Positions 9,201 to 16,753 of a stretch of DNA of 64,000 bases are shown here, piece after piece; the first letter of the stretch is position 1, and each line of letters starts with the position of its first letter. The translations under genes and the position numbers were made by a program. The notes beneath the pieces were generated by a model. The model searched no databases. It was given only the letters and a program-made list of their open reading frames with translations, and was not told the origin of the DNA. The stretch is from Paenibacillus methanolicus (GTDB taxonomy: Bacteria > Bacillota > Bacilli > Paenibacillales > Paenibacillaceae): positions 186,001 to 250,000 of the forward strand of contig NZ_VNHS01000005.1 of the NCBI RefSeq assembly GCF_008124765.1, given 5' to 3'.

Positions 9201-10779
9201 TGCGGATGAAATCGTCGCCCGTGATGCGGTACCACTGGCTGTCGCGCATGCCGTCCGGACGTCCTTCGTCGATGACCTCGTTGACGACGTCATACGCTTT
9301 GGCCACGTCGGCGTAGCGCGGAACGACGATGTCGATGTAATCCGAGAGCCGCTTCAGCACGGTCGCTTTGTTCGTCTCGTTCGGCTCGAAATATTGTCCC
9401 TGCGCGTCCTTCAGCATCCATTCCGCGCCTTGTTGGTGCCAGAGCAGCGTATGGAAGCGGAGCGTCAAGTTGTTATCCCGCGCATAATTCGCGATGTTGT
9501 CCGCGGTCCCGAAATTCCATGTCGCGCTGTCTCCGTTCTTGCTGATGGAGTCGGGCTTCATGGAGTTCTCCGCGACGATGGAATTATAGTGCCGCAGCAG
9601 AAGCTCTTCATGCGATCCTTCCAGCTGGGCGGGCTCGACGGCCGCGCCGATCTCGAAGTAGTCGTCATAGACCGTCTTCAATTGCGGAATGTCCGTCTGT
9701 ACCGGAAGCGGACCTTCGACGGCGCCGAGATATTCCAGCTTGAAGTCGTCGATATAGAACGATCGCGGACCGCCGTAATTATTGGCGACTTCCACGTACG
9801 CGTTCAGGACGGACGGCGTGTTCGGCAGCGTGAAGTCGCCGCTCAGTTGAACCCACGCGCCATCCGTGACGGTCGCGTTGGCCGACACGTTCGTGAACGT
9901 ATTGTCGCCGTGCTGCACGCTGATGCGGATGACGGTCGCTTCCTGTCCGGTCGCCATTTTGGCCCAGGCCGAGAGACGGTATTTGCTGTTCTTCTGCATC
10001 TTGCCGAGCACGTTCAGCAACGGTCCTTGATATTGCTCGGAGGCCGCCGTCAGCAGGGACTTCGATCCGCCAGCCGTATGGTTATCGGCCGACGATACTT
10101 CGATCGGGTCGGTGCCGTTGCGCGCGACCCAGCCCTGCAGGCCGCCTTGCTCGAAGTCGGCCGCGACGCCGGATTGGTCGCCGCCGCCCGGCTGTTCGCC
10201 GCCCGAGCCAGGCGTCACGTCTACGATGAGCACTTCGTCGATGTACAGATCGGCGGTCGAGGTCGTGCCGTCCGCGGCTTCGACCCAGATAAGCGCTTCC
10301 TTCGTATCGCTCGGCATCTCGTACGCTTTCGCCTCGAACGTCGTCCAGGCATCGGCGGTCACCGGTTTGTTGCCGATAATCCAGGGGTACTTGTTCTCGA
10401 GCGCCGGGGAGTCGATCTTGGACCCGATGTGGTAGGTGCCGGTTCCTTCGCCATGCCTGACCTTGAGTGAGATGTCATATACGCGATCGGACTGCAGAAC
10501 GCTCGTCAGGTTCAGGCTAGGCTTGCTGTCGCTGGCTTCCCGGTTCGTAAATTTCAAGGCATGCGTGCCGTCGCTCGCCTGCTCGGTCGAGACGACCGCG
10601 TCGCCGGCTTTGCCCCAAGACAGCTTCGCCCAGCCGCCGGTCGCGCCGTCCTCGAAGTCCTGCTTCAGGACGACCGTGCCGGTCTCGGCCGCTTCCGCCT
10701 TCGCGGGCGCCCAGCCCCCGGGCAGGAGCAGAGCGGCGGCCAAGAGCAGCGACGCCGCTTTTTTGATGCTGCTGCGCAT
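6298..10779 (-). CDS. Multimodular cell-surface GH10 endo-1,4-beta-xylanase with CBM22, CBM9 and SLH domains
   Basis: This 1493-residue secreted enzyme is expected to cut the xylan backbone at the cell surface. A signal peptide (1-30) is followed by two CBM22-like modules (about 37-190 and 205-350) and a GH10 barrel (about 365-712). The acid/base is Glu501 in VVNEVIDEG and the nucleophile is Glu626 in QITELDVSVY. Then come two CBM9-like modules (about 726-887 and 890-1073), a 230-residue linker domain, and three SLH repeats (about 1311-1493) that would bind the secondary cell-wall polymer. The start is preceded by AAGGGGG. A cre site lies 27 bases upstream, so CcpA repression is expected. This is the architecture of the Paenibacillus XynA-type anchored xylanases. 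Confidence 0.95.
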   Translation of the reverse strand: MRSSIKKAASLLLAAALLLPGGWAPAKAEAAETGTVVLKQDFEDGATGGWAKLSWGKAGDAVVSTEQASDGTHALKFTNREASDSKPSLNLTSVLQSDRVYDISLKVRHGEGTGTYHIGSKIDSPALENKYPWIIGNKPVTADAWTTFEAKAYEMPSDTKEALIWVEAADGTTSTADLYIDEVLIVDVTPGSGGEQPGGGDQSGVAADFEQGGLQGWVARNGTDPIEVSSADNHTAGGSKSLLTAASEQYQGPLLNVLGKMQKNSKYRLSAWAKMATGQEATVIRISVQHGDNTFTNVSANATVTDGAWVQLSGDFTLPNTPSVLNAYVEVANNYGGPRSFYIDDFKLEYLGAVEGPLPVQTDIPQLKTVYDDYFEIGAAVEPAQLEGSHEELLLRHYNSIVAENSMKPDSISKNGDSATWNFGTADNIANYARDNNLTLRFHTLLWHQQGAEWMLKDAQGQYFEPNETNKATVLKRLSDYIDIVVPRYADVAKAYDVVNEVIDEGRPDGMRDSQWYRITGDDFIRTAFTRTRYVLDHLQAFKPDASAAAIANAENAKLYINDYSTHNPKKRDFLFDLVTRLKEDGVPIDGVGHQTHINITGPSIQQITDSIRKFGEAGFDNQITELDVSVYTNNTDAYTTVPDNLLNKQGYRYKELFDALRKLDNEGRSAQNPGGWISNVTIWGVADDHTWLTNRPITRQDAPFPFSTRLQAKPAYWGMVDPTKLPVVGKLGSAFQGTPAGGAADSVWQLVPAMKTEEVGTLGADVKVLWDETKLYAKVLVKDASVAADDSVELFLQNNGTQTVKIARGGQGATEGTGGYVAYASLPIPAGSAIGGQLAFDLRVSDSGVNDGSEQGRNGAIVSWSDPRGAQDTDAIGYGKLTLAAAPKVAESAFGTPQVDGTMDAAWNSAAELSTGIWVEGTSGATAKFRTMWDADNLYIFAVVTDAKLSDASANAYEEDSVELFVDQNNGKTESYEEDDGQYRINFNNVKTVGGHASQDNYVSATKTIEGGYIVETAIALDTIAPADGTLIGFDFQVNNDEDGDGDRDSVANWADPSGSSYMNTSKLGFLRLMKTQTNTPGPTSGGALTVPATGAKIETKEGQVVVTPTVQLKDGRAAASLGADSLNEALKQATPDAQGGKQVVIELPAQPNADGYDVQLPASLLNSAGDYALTLRTAAGTVTLPSGMLTGTNNASGTELVTLRIGEGAVAATVSDSAREQIGERPVISLELVAGDKTIAWNNTDAPVTVAIPYKPTAEELAHPNRLFVWYMNEEGKAEPVANGRYDAASGTVHFSTTHFSIYYAVAYSTKTFGDLQTTPWAKEAVEAMAARGIINGITDSDFAPKNAISRADFVALLVRALELKTDAAPATPFADVKPTDYYYEAVSTAQALGIASGTGQNRFEPTGAITRQDMMTLTALALKAAGKPLQGSGSLEAFSDASIVAGYAKESATALVAAGIVKGSGNQLRPQATLTRAEAAIIAQAAWALR

Positions 10780-10805
10780 TGCGTAAACCCCCTTAGTAAG
10801 ATGAA

Positions 10806-10820
10806 GTAAAGCGCTTTCAT
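10806..10820 (-). promoter_or_regulatory. cre (CcpA) site upstream of the GH10 xylanase
   Basis: On the minus strand the site reads ATGAAAGCGCTTTAC, which fits the WTGAAARCGYTTWNN form of the catabolite-responsive element. It lies 27 bases before the xylanase start, where bound CcpA would block transcription. Confidence 0.65.
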
Positions 10821-10940
10821 CATAACGTCGGGACGGTTAGGCAAGCACTTGAGGAAGTAAAGAACGTACTGTAGGAATTAAAGGAAGTGGGGCAATGGAG
10901 GGAGACAGCGATATGGAATTTGGCTGCAAGCTACAAAGGC

Positions 10941-11204
10941 CTAGCCCGCGCTGTGTATACAGCGAAGAGCAAGGCCATGGAGAATACCGATTGGGGAGAG
11001 TGAATTCATTGACGCAAGAGGGCCGAGAAATAGACCGAGGATGACAATATAGAATACGATGCCGATCAAAGCCCAGATTAACGATGCTTTCGCGTAAGTT
11101 GTTTTGTTCGGGTTCGCCTTGCCGCCGAATGCCCAGATAAGCAGCATAATGATATTCATGACCGAGATTGCAGCAAGGAGCATCGTGATCATCCAGTCTT
11201 TCAC
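10941..11204 (-). CDS. Small two-helix membrane protein, true start possibly upstream at an ATT codon
   Basis: The coding frame gives two membrane helices (MITMLLAAISVMNIIMLLIW and a second near IWALIGIVFYIVILGLFLG) joined by a polar loop GGKANPNKTTYAKAS. Similar proteins of unknown function are common in Paenibacillus. The annotated GTG has no ribosome binding site. The frame stays open 57 bases further, to an ATT at 11259-11261 with AGGATAGG 8 bases before it. That longer form adds a polar tail ending SAPVISVKDW, which I recall as typical of this family. No ATG, GTG or TTG exists in the extension before the stop. The C-terminal tail after helix 2 is longer than usual. Confidence 0.65.
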   Translation of the reverse strand: MKDWMITMLLAAISVMNIIMLLIWAFGGKANPNKTTYAKASLIWALIGIVFYIVILGLFLGPLASMNSLSPIGILHGLALRCIHSAG

Positions 11205-11446
11205 GGAAATGACCGGTGCACTTTGTTGTGGTGTCGAGAGATGGTCGTAACTCGAATTAATGTTCGGATCCTATCCTTTTCGAACCCTCCCGTTTAACTG
11301 GGAACCTATAACATTTGCCTATCCTTGCTATAGAGAAATCGGCATTGTTCGTTCCGCCTTGTTCCAATACGATGAGTACATGGAAAGCAAGCAATGGGAC
11401 AGCGCGTAACGCGGTCTGTTCCGATATCCGGAAAGGGGAATGAACG

Positions 11447-12283
11447 ATGGCTTTTGTAACCGTTGCGGAAGAGAATGGAGTACCCGTAGATCTTTATTAC
11501 GAGGTTCAGGGAGCCGGGCAGCCGGTCGTGCTCATTCACGGCTGGCCATTGAGCGGGCGCTCGTGGGAGGCGCAGGTGCCGGCATTGGTGGAAGCGGGAT
11601 ATCGCGTGATTACTTATGACCGCCGAGGCTTCGGCAAGTCGTCTCAGCCATGGGGCGGGTACGATTATGATACGTTCGCGGCCGATCTGAACAAGCTGCT
11701 GGAGCATTTGAACCTGAAGGACGTCACGTTGGTCGGCTTCTCGATGGGCGGAGGCGAGGTGGCCCGTTATATTGGGACCTATGGCAGCAAGCGGGTGACG
11801 AAGGCGGTGCTCGCCGCCGCGGTTTCTCCGTATTTCTATAAGTCGGCGGAGCATCCGGAAGGCGGACTGGACGAAGCGACCATTCAAGCGTTTCAAGACG
11901 GCCTGAAATCCGATCGGATCGCGTTCCTCGATAATTTCACGACGAACTTCTTCGCCGTACGCGACCGTACGGATTTGGTCAGCGAGGCGTTCCGAACGTA
12001 CAATCGCGATATTGCGGCTTTCGCGTCCCCGAAAGGCACGATCGATTGCGTCGCCGCCTTCGGGCGGACCGATTTCCGCGGAGATCTGGCCAAATTCGAC
12101 CTGCCGACGCTGATCATTCATAGCGATGCCGATGCCATCGTCCCGATCGAGGTGAGCGGCCAACTCGCGCATGAGTCGATTTCGGGCAGCCGGCTTGTCG
12201 TCATCAAAGACGCTCCGCATGGTCTGAATGCGACGCATCCGAAGGAATTCAATGCCGCATTGATCGATTTCCTGAAGAGCTAA
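11447..12283 (+). CDS. Alpha/beta hydrolase, non-heme chloroperoxidase type
   Basis: This 278-residue alpha/beta hydrolase has the oxyanion motif HGWPLSG, the nucleophile Ser99 in GFSMGGG, Asp229 in HSDADAIVP and His258 in APHGLNATH. These match the cofactor-free chloroperoxidase/esterase group. Members hydrolyse small esters and can form peracids; the natural substrate cannot be told from sequence. The start is preceded by AAAGGGG. It stands alone between a minus-strand membrane protein and a rho-independent terminator. Confidence 0.85.
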   Translation: MAFVTVAEENGVPVDLYYEVQGAGQPVVLIHGWPLSGRSWEAQVPALVEAGYRVITYDRRGFGKSSQPWGGYDYDTFAADLNKLLEHLNLKDVTLVGFSMGGGEVARYIGTYGSKRVTKAVLAAAVSPYFYKSAEHPEGGLDEATIQAFQDGLKSDRIAFLDNFTTNFFAVRDRTDLVSEAFRTYNRDIAAFASPKGTIDCVAAFGRTDFRGDLAKFDLPTLIIHSDADAIVPIEVSGQLAHESISGSRLVVIKDAPHGLNATHPKEFNAALIDFLKS

Positions 12284-12318
12284 ATCCATATACGAAGGAG
12301 ACTCCTCGAATCCAAATA

Positions 12319-12357
12319 GGGCTTCGCATGATGATGGTTCATCTGCGAAGCCCTTTT
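12319..12357 (+). terminator. Terminator after the alpha/beta hydrolase
   Basis: The stem GGGCTTCGCA/TGCGAAGCCC has a 15-base loop and is followed by TTTT. It closely resembles the hairpin at 13559-13597 in both stem and loop (see findings). Confidence 0.85.
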
Positions 12358-12456
12358 GGTTTGGATGCAAGGACGGTTATCCATGAGCCGCTCGTGATGA
12401 GAGGTCATTAACACAACAAGGATCGTTATCTTCGCGTTCGAAGTCGCATTTGGTTA

Positions 12457-12508
12457 TTGATCCGTTCCAGAAAATGGGTTAAACTATGTTCTGTACGGTT
12501 CCGTACAG
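12457..12508 (+). promoter_or_regulatory. Promoter and perfect inverted-repeat operator of the TetR gene
   Basis: A TTGATC -35 (12457-12462) and TAAACT -10 (12480-12485) are 17 bases apart. The perfect palindrome CTGTACGGTTCCGTACAG (12491-12508) covers the expected transcription start, the usual position for an autoregulatory TetR operator. Confidence 0.7.
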
Positions 12509-12525
12509 AAAGGGGCGGGATGATC

Positions 12526-13080
12526 ATGCCGAAGATCATCGTGACCGAAGAACAATGGATCCAATCGGGGATAAGGCGGTTCTCGCGGGACGGCATCGAC
12601 GGTCTGGTGATTGAGCGGATGGCGTCGGAGCTTGGCTGCAGCAAAAGCAGCTTCTATTGGTATTTCAACGACCGAAGCGAGTTTATTGCCAAAATCGTGG
12701 ATCATTGGGCCCATGTAACGACGCAGCAAGTGATGAACAAGGCAGACGGCGCCGAGCAATCCGAGGAGCGAATGATCGCGCTGCTGACTCAGATGTTTTC
12801 CGCGACCCGCATGGGGGACTTTCTATTTTACTTGCGTAAATTGGGCCGGGACAATCCGACTTATGACGAGGTGCTTGAACAGATCGAGCGCACAAGAATG
12901 GAGTACGCGAGGCAGCTCCTGATTCAAACCGGGATGGATCCCGAGATAGCCGAGCATAAATCCAGCCTGCTCTACCATTATTATTTGGGATGGTATGAAC
13001 GGCATAAGCATCATCCGGTTAGCGACGATGAACGGAACCGGCATATTGACATGCTGCGACGTCAATTATTGGGGATATAG
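12526..13080 (+). CDS. TetR/AcrR-family transcriptional regulator
   Basis: The N-terminal helix-turn-helix is clear: GIRRFSRDGIDGLVIERMASELGCSKSSFYWYF with the typical SFYWYF recognition helix. The ligand-binding C-terminal domain (about 60-184) is unspecialised in appearance. I choose the ATG giving MPKIIVTEEQW, with GGCGGG 6 bases upstream; an ATG two codons earlier is possible. It is followed after 10 bases by a DUF3995 membrane protein, so the regulator probably represses its own operon through the palindrome at 12491-12508. The effector is unknown. Confidence 0.88.
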   Translation: MPKIIVTEEQWIQSGIRRFSRDGIDGLVIERMASELGCSKSSFYWYFNDRSEFIAKIVDHWAHVTTQQVMNKADGAEQSEERMIALLTQMFSATRMGDFLFYLRKLGRDNPTYDEVLEQIERTRMEYARQLLIQTGMDPEIAEHKSSLLYHYYLGWYERHKHHPVSDDERNRHIDMLRRQLLGI

Positions 13081-13090
13081 GGAGGCGACG

Positions 13091-13516
13091 ATGATCAATC
13101 TTCTTGCATGGATCGTGGGATTCACCCTTATGCTGCTTAGCGGCATTCATCTGTATTGGCTGGCCGGCGGGAAGAAAGGGATGGCGGCCGCGCTGCCCGG
13201 CACGGGCTCCAAGCCGCTCTTCCGGCCGACAATGGCGGCCACGGGGGCTGTGGCCATCGCGTTGGCGGCTGCAGGTTGGTTTGTGTTCGCGCTTGGGGGC
13301 GTCGCGAATCGTTCCATGGTCCCCGATTTTCTATTCCCCTTCGGAGGCTGGGCTTTATCGGCTGTCTTCATTCTAAGAGCCGTCGGAGACCTTCGTTGGG
13401 TCGGTATTTTCAAAAAGCATAAAGGGACCTCATTCGCGAGATGGGATTCCGCGTTGTATACTCCGTTGTGCGTATGTTTGGGCATAGGTCTGATGTGGAT
13501 TACGCTCAAGGCATGA
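13091..13516 (+). CDS. DUF3995 family membrane protein
   Basis: The protein has 141 residues and four predicted membrane helices (near 3-22, 48-70, 83-102 and 120-139). Loop motifs such as SGIHLYWLAGG and FPFGGWALSAVFILRAVGDLRWVGIFKK are typical of the DUF3995 family. The start ATG follows the TetR stop by 10 bases with GGAGG between them, so both are one operon. The function of the family is unknown. Control by the adjacent TetR protein suggests a role in a small-molecule response. Confidence 0.85.
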   Translation: MINLLAWIVGFTLMLLSGIHLYWLAGGKKGMAAALPGTGSKPLFRPTMAATGAVAIALAAAGWFVFALGGVANRSMVPDFLFPFGGWALSAVFILRAVGDLRWVGIFKKHKGTSFARWDSALYTPLCVCLGIGLMWITLKA

Positions 13517-13558
13517 ACCGAAAGCGAATCTTCTTACTTCCCCTGCCCTCGAACCCCA

Positions 13559-13597
13559 AAAGGCTTCGCCAGATGATGAATCATCGGCGAAGCCTTT
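13559..13597. terminator. Terminator between DUF3995 and DedA genes
   Basis: The stem AAAGGCTTCGCC/GGCGAAGCCTTT has a 15-base loop. The A- and T-rich flanks allow termination in both directions, serving the convergent DUF3995 and DedA genes. Confidence 0.8.
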
Positions 13598-13650
13598 CTG
13601 TTTGCCTCCGGCGGTAGCCGGATTGATCCCGGCCAGCGCGATGGAGGCCC

Positions 13651-14262
13651 TCATTGGCGCACCTTGCGCCTGCGAACGAAATACGCGATCGCGCCCGCCC
13701 CGGCCAACGCGATCAGCGCGTACACGACGTTGGAATAGGCGTCCATGTAGCCGACGATCGATTCCCACGAAGCGCCGACGGTCGCGCCGATGACGACGAG
13801 GAACGTATTCCATGCGAGGGACCCTAGCGTCGTGAAGAGCAGGAACGGGAGCAGCCGCATCCGGGTACTGCCGGCGGGGATGGAGATCAGGCTTCGGATC
13901 AACGGAATGACCCGGCCGATCAGCACGGCCCATATGCCGTATTTATCGAACCATGCGTGAGCCTTGCGGATATCTTCGGGTTTGAGGCGCAGCATTTTGC
14001 CGTAACGCGCGACGAACGCGACTTGACGCTCGAGCGGCATGAGCCGGCCGAGCCCGTACAGGGCGATCGCGCCGATAAGCGAACCGGCGGTCGAAGCAAG
14101 AATGACGCCGACAATCGTGAGTTCCGTCGAGGTCGTCATGAACCCTCCGAACGAGAGAATCAGCTCCGACGGAAGGGGCGGGAACAAATTTTCCAGCGCG
14201 ATCAGCAAAAAAATGCCCAAATAACCGAATTGACTCATCGTGTCCATGATCCACTGTTCCAT
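13651..14262 (-). CDS. DedA family membrane protein
   Basis: The protein has 203 residues and the full DedA/SNARE-associated pattern: the re-entrant ENLFPPLPSELIL segment near residue 25, GSLIGAIALYGLGR, and the conserved arginine-containing stretch GRVIPLIRSLISIPAGSTRM. DedA proteins are thought to move phospholipids or undecaprenyl phosphate across the membrane and to support envelope integrity. The start ATG has AGGAGG 11 bases upstream. It appears to be a single-gene unit. Confidence 0.9.
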   Translation of the reverse strand: MEQWIMDTMSQFGYLGIFLLIALENLFPPLPSELILSFGGFMTTSTELTIVGVILASTAGSLIGAIALYGLGRLMPLERQVAFVARYGKMLRLKPEDIRKAHAWFDKYGIWAVLIGRVIPLIRSLISIPAGSTRMRLLPFLLFTTLGSLAWNTFLVVIGATVGASWESIVGYMDAYSNVVYALIALAGAGAIAYFVRRRKVRQ

Positions 14263-14741
14263 GCTTCAAACTCACCTCCTACGAATAACTGCTGGCAGCG
14301 CTTCGCGCACGATGGCCAAGCGCAGCACTATATTTACGTGGAAGAGTCCCCCGCTTTTCGCGAAAATGTGGCGATCTTGTTACTAAATGATAAAAATTGA
14401 CCTGTCCGGCCGAGCCTCTTTTGATAAAATGAACTCTATTGAAAGAGTCCCAATAATTAGATTTCGATGCAAGCGATTCGATATCCAGGCCACCTATCAA
14501 CGCATGCACGAGCTGTTGAAGGAGGCTGGCATGAAGCCGGATTAACGCATGGCGGATCGAGATGACGCGGAACTGGGGCAGCAAGGCGGAGGACGAGTAA
14601 CTCGAGATGGACGTGTATTTGGGCTTGGGGTCGTAGGGAAGCGTCTGGCGAAATCCAAACCTGCTGTACGCGAGGCTGTCGGTAACAATCGGCCGCCTTT
14701 TTTTGTTAGGGGCGGAATGAAGGCGCGCGTAATGGGATTTT
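14263..14741. other. Intergenic stretch with no convincing gene, possible decayed coding traces
   Basis: No gene with a ribosome binding site is visible in this 480-base stretch. A 38-codon plus-strand frame (14429-14545) ends in a plausible helix (ATYQRMHELLKEAGMKPD) but its ATG follows TGATAA with no ribosome binding site. It may be a gene remnant. A TTGACC at 14399 could be a -35 element without a well-spaced -10. Confidence 0.3.
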
Positions 14742-14767
14742 TTTAACAAACCTTGTAACGCATCGTC
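14742..14767 (+). promoter_or_regulatory. Possible ECF-type autoregulatory promoter
   Basis: TTTAAC (14742-14747) and CGTC (14764-14767) are 16 bases apart, the spacing of ECF promoters with an AAC/CGTC signature. The pair lies 35 bases before the sigma factor gene, so self-activation is plausible. No experimental or comparative support is available here. Confidence 0.35.
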
Positions 14768-14802
14768 TCTAGCCGAGTCATATCGCTGAGGGAGGTGAGA
14801 AT

Positions 14803-15282
14803 GTGACCGATTTTGAGCAGTTGTACAAGCAATATTTCAAAGACGTATACCGGTTCGTCTGGTCGCTGTGCAGAGATCCGGCGATCGCGGAGGAAATTAC
14901 GCAGGAGACCTTCTTTAAGGCTTTACATGGCATTGATCAGTATAAGGGAACTTGCAAACTTAACGTCTGGCTTTGCCAAATCGCTAAACATACATACTTC
15001 TCCTATTCGGCGAAACAAAAGCGATTCGTCGCCCATGATTCGACCGAAGCGTCAAGCGCGTACAATCTCGAAGCCGCGATGATGGATAAGGAAGAGGCGC
15101 TGCGCATCCATAAAGTTCTGCATGGTTTGGAGGAGCCTTATAAAGAGGTGTTCACGCTACGGGTGTTCGGCGAATTGACGTTTGCGCAGATCAGCCGAAT
15201 TTTCGAGAAAACCGAAAGTTGGTCCCGGGTTACATTCCACCGCGCCAAGCGGAAAGTGCAAGACCGGCTAAAGGAGGTTTAA
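14803..15282 (+). CDS. RNA polymerase ECF-type sigma factor
   Basis: The protein has 159 residues. Region 2 (FEQLYKQYFKDVYRFVWSLC, then DPAIAEEITQETFFKAL) and region 4 (LHGLEEPYKEVFTLRVFGEL, FAQISRIFEKTESWSRVTFHRAKRK) are complete. It starts with GTG, with GGGAGGTGAG 3-12 bases upstream. The anti-sigma gene follows after 4 bases with its own AAGGAGG. The pair resembles the small SigV/SigY-type ECF systems of Bacilli that respond to envelope stress; the inducing signal is not visible. Confidence 0.92.
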   Translation: MTDFEQLYKQYFKDVYRFVWSLCRDPAIAEEITQETFFKALHGIDQYKGTCKLNVWLCQIAKHTYFSYSAKQKRFVAHDSTEASSAYNLEAAMMDKEEALRIHKVLHGLEEPYKEVFTLRVFGELTFAQISRIFEKTESWSRVTFHRAKRKVQDRLKEV

Positions 15283-15286
15283 GGGA

Positions 15287-15964
15287 ATGAAGAGAATATC
15301 ATGCGAGATCATCCAAGACTTGCTGCCTCTGTACCACGATGAGGTGTGCAGCACGGAGAGCGTTGCGCTGATCGAAGCCCATCTAGCGGACTGCGAGCGC
15401 TGCAGCGCGGAATTGAACGCCATCAAGGCGGCGATCCGCTTACCGGAAGCGGACGTGGCGAACAATTATGATGAGGCCGCGGCGATCAAAGAAATTGCCG
15501 TCCTGTGGCGACGTTCCAAAGTCAAATCGCTCATGATGGGATTGCTCGCTGCCGTCCTGCTGTTCGGGGGATATGTCGCCCTCTCCCAGTGGGAGATGGT
15601 GAAGGTGCCGGCGGACATCATTAAAATCTATGAGGTAAGCCGGCTGTCGGACGGCAGAATTGTCTATCATGCCAAGTTTACGGATGGCTATGAGGTCAAC
15701 CGAATCCGCTACGATACCGACGAGAAGGGGAACTTCTATTTAACACCGCTGCGTCCCGTCATCAAAACGAAGGTCTTATCGGAGCGGCTATCGGAAATGT
15801 ATGAGTCTTTAGAACATGAGCAGTATCTGTATAAAGAGAAGCATGGCAGCGAAATGAAAGCCGTCTATTTTCGGACGTCGGACGAAGATATCCTGATTTG
15901 GAAACAGGGTATGGCATTGCCCCCGGCAAGCGAAAAGGTCGAAACGGAGCTTCGTCCCGAGTAA
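15287..15964 (+). CDS. Membrane-anchored zinc-finger anti-sigma factor
   Basis: The 225-residue protein opens with a zf-HC2 anti-sigma domain: Cys6, Cys21 and the His32-x3-Cys36-x2-Cys39 motif (AHLADCERC). A single membrane segment lies at about 79-99 (MMGLLAAVLLFGGYVALS), followed by a 125-residue extracytoplasmic domain of unknown type. Its place directly behind the ECF sigma gene makes it the cognate inhibitor. It should hold the sigma factor at the membrane until the outer domain senses stress. The start is well supported by TAAAGGAGG. Confidence 0.9.
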   Translation: MKRISCEIIQDLLPLYHDEVCSTESVALIEAHLADCERCSAELNAIKAAIRLPEADVANNYDEAAAIKEIAVLWRRSKVKSLMMGLLAAVLLFGGYVALSQWEMVKVPADIIKIYEVSRLSDGRIVYHAKFTDGYEVNRIRYDTDEKGNFYLTPLRPVIKTKVLSERLSEMYESLEHEQYLYKEKHGSEMKAVYFRTSDEDILIWKQGMALPPASEKVETELRPE

Positions 15965-16049
15965 CCTTGCGATTCAGGCAGGAGTAGTTAGCAATTTGTG
16001 GAATGAATAGTAGAGTTATTGCTGTTATTCCGTCAAAGGAGTGAGGAGA

Positions 16050-16634
16050 TTGAATTTGTTTGATCGCAGCGCGGAGAGCGAGAACGGCCCGGAGTTGAAG
16101 TGGTTGAACGAACCGGAGGCATGGCGGTTTAACGAGGACGGTTCTTTAGAGGTGATGGCGCCTCCGAAGGCGGATTGGTTTATCGACCCGTCCGGGAATT
16201 CCGTCCGGTCGTCCGCTCCGTTTCTGTATTACCCGGTTCAAGGGGATTTCGAGGTGCAGACCAAGGTTGGCGCGGAGATGAAAAGTCCCTACGACTCGGG
16301 ATGTTTGATGATCATGGCGGATGAATCCCGTTGGGCGAAGCTTTGTTTCGAGTTTTACGAGAACCAGCCCTCCATTCTTAGCGTCGTCACGAACTCGGCT
16401 TCGGATGATTGCATCTCATGCAAAGTAGAAGTTCCCGAGCCGTATTTGAAAATCGCGAGAACAGGCAATTGTTTTACCTTCTATTATTCCGAGGATGGCC
16501 AGAAGTGGGGGACGATCCGATACTTCGGACTGCCCTGCGAGGACGAGGTCAAAGTCGGCGTGGTGGCGCAATCTCCGACCGGCGATGGCTGCCGCGTCAC
16601 CTTCTCGTTTCTTCGCTTGGAGCAGACTAAATAA
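16050..16634 (+). CDS. DUF1349 concanavalin-like protein
   Basis: The 194-residue protein has the DUF1349 pattern: an N-terminal WLNEPEAWRFNEDGSLEVMAPPKADWF, then PFLYYPVQGDFEVQTKVGAEMKSPYDSGCLMI and FYYSEDGQKWGTIRYF. Such proteins fold like concanavalin/LamG jelly rolls and may bind glycans; no catalytic role is established. I favour the TTG start (LNLFDRSAES) because AAAGGAG lies 8 bases upstream; a GTG three codons earlier would overlap that site. It has no signal peptide, so it is probably cytoplasmic. It stands alone downstream of the sigma/anti-sigma pair. Confidence 0.82.
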   Translation: MNLFDRSAESENGPELKWLNEPEAWRFNEDGSLEVMAPPKADWFIDPSGNSVRSSAPFLYYPVQGDFEVQTKVGAEMKSPYDSGCLMIMADESRWAKLCFEFYENQPSILSVVTNSASDDCISCKVEVPEPYLKIARTGNCFTFYYSEDGQKWGTIRYFGLPCEDEVKVGVVAQSPTGDGCRVTFSFLRLEQTK

Positions 16635-16693
16635 GCGCAGACGGTATACAAACTTATACTAGATCACAAAAATGTGCGTACTACTCAAACCTT

Positions 16694-16722
16694 TGATCAC
16701 GGACTATACTCCCCTTATACGC
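16694..16722 (+). promoter_or_regulatory. Probable sigma-A promoter of the zinc-type alcohol dehydrogenase gene
   Basis: TTGATC (16694-16699) and TATACG (16717-16722) are separated by 17 bases and lie 30 bases before the gene's ATG. Confidence 0.45.
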
Positions 16723-16753
16723 AAGTCAATCGCGATTTAAGGAGAGGTGTACG

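Noticed and set aside
8212..10470. A 752-codon open frame antisense to the GH10 xylanase
   Set aside because: It has no ribosome binding site and is Arg/Val/Asp-rich, as expected for the opposite strand of high-GC genes. The xylanase frame is unmistakable.
14279..14749. A 156-codon minus-strand frame before the ECF sigma gene
   Set aside because: There is no ribosome binding site and no domain. Parts look protein-like, but it overlaps the promoter region of the sigma gene.
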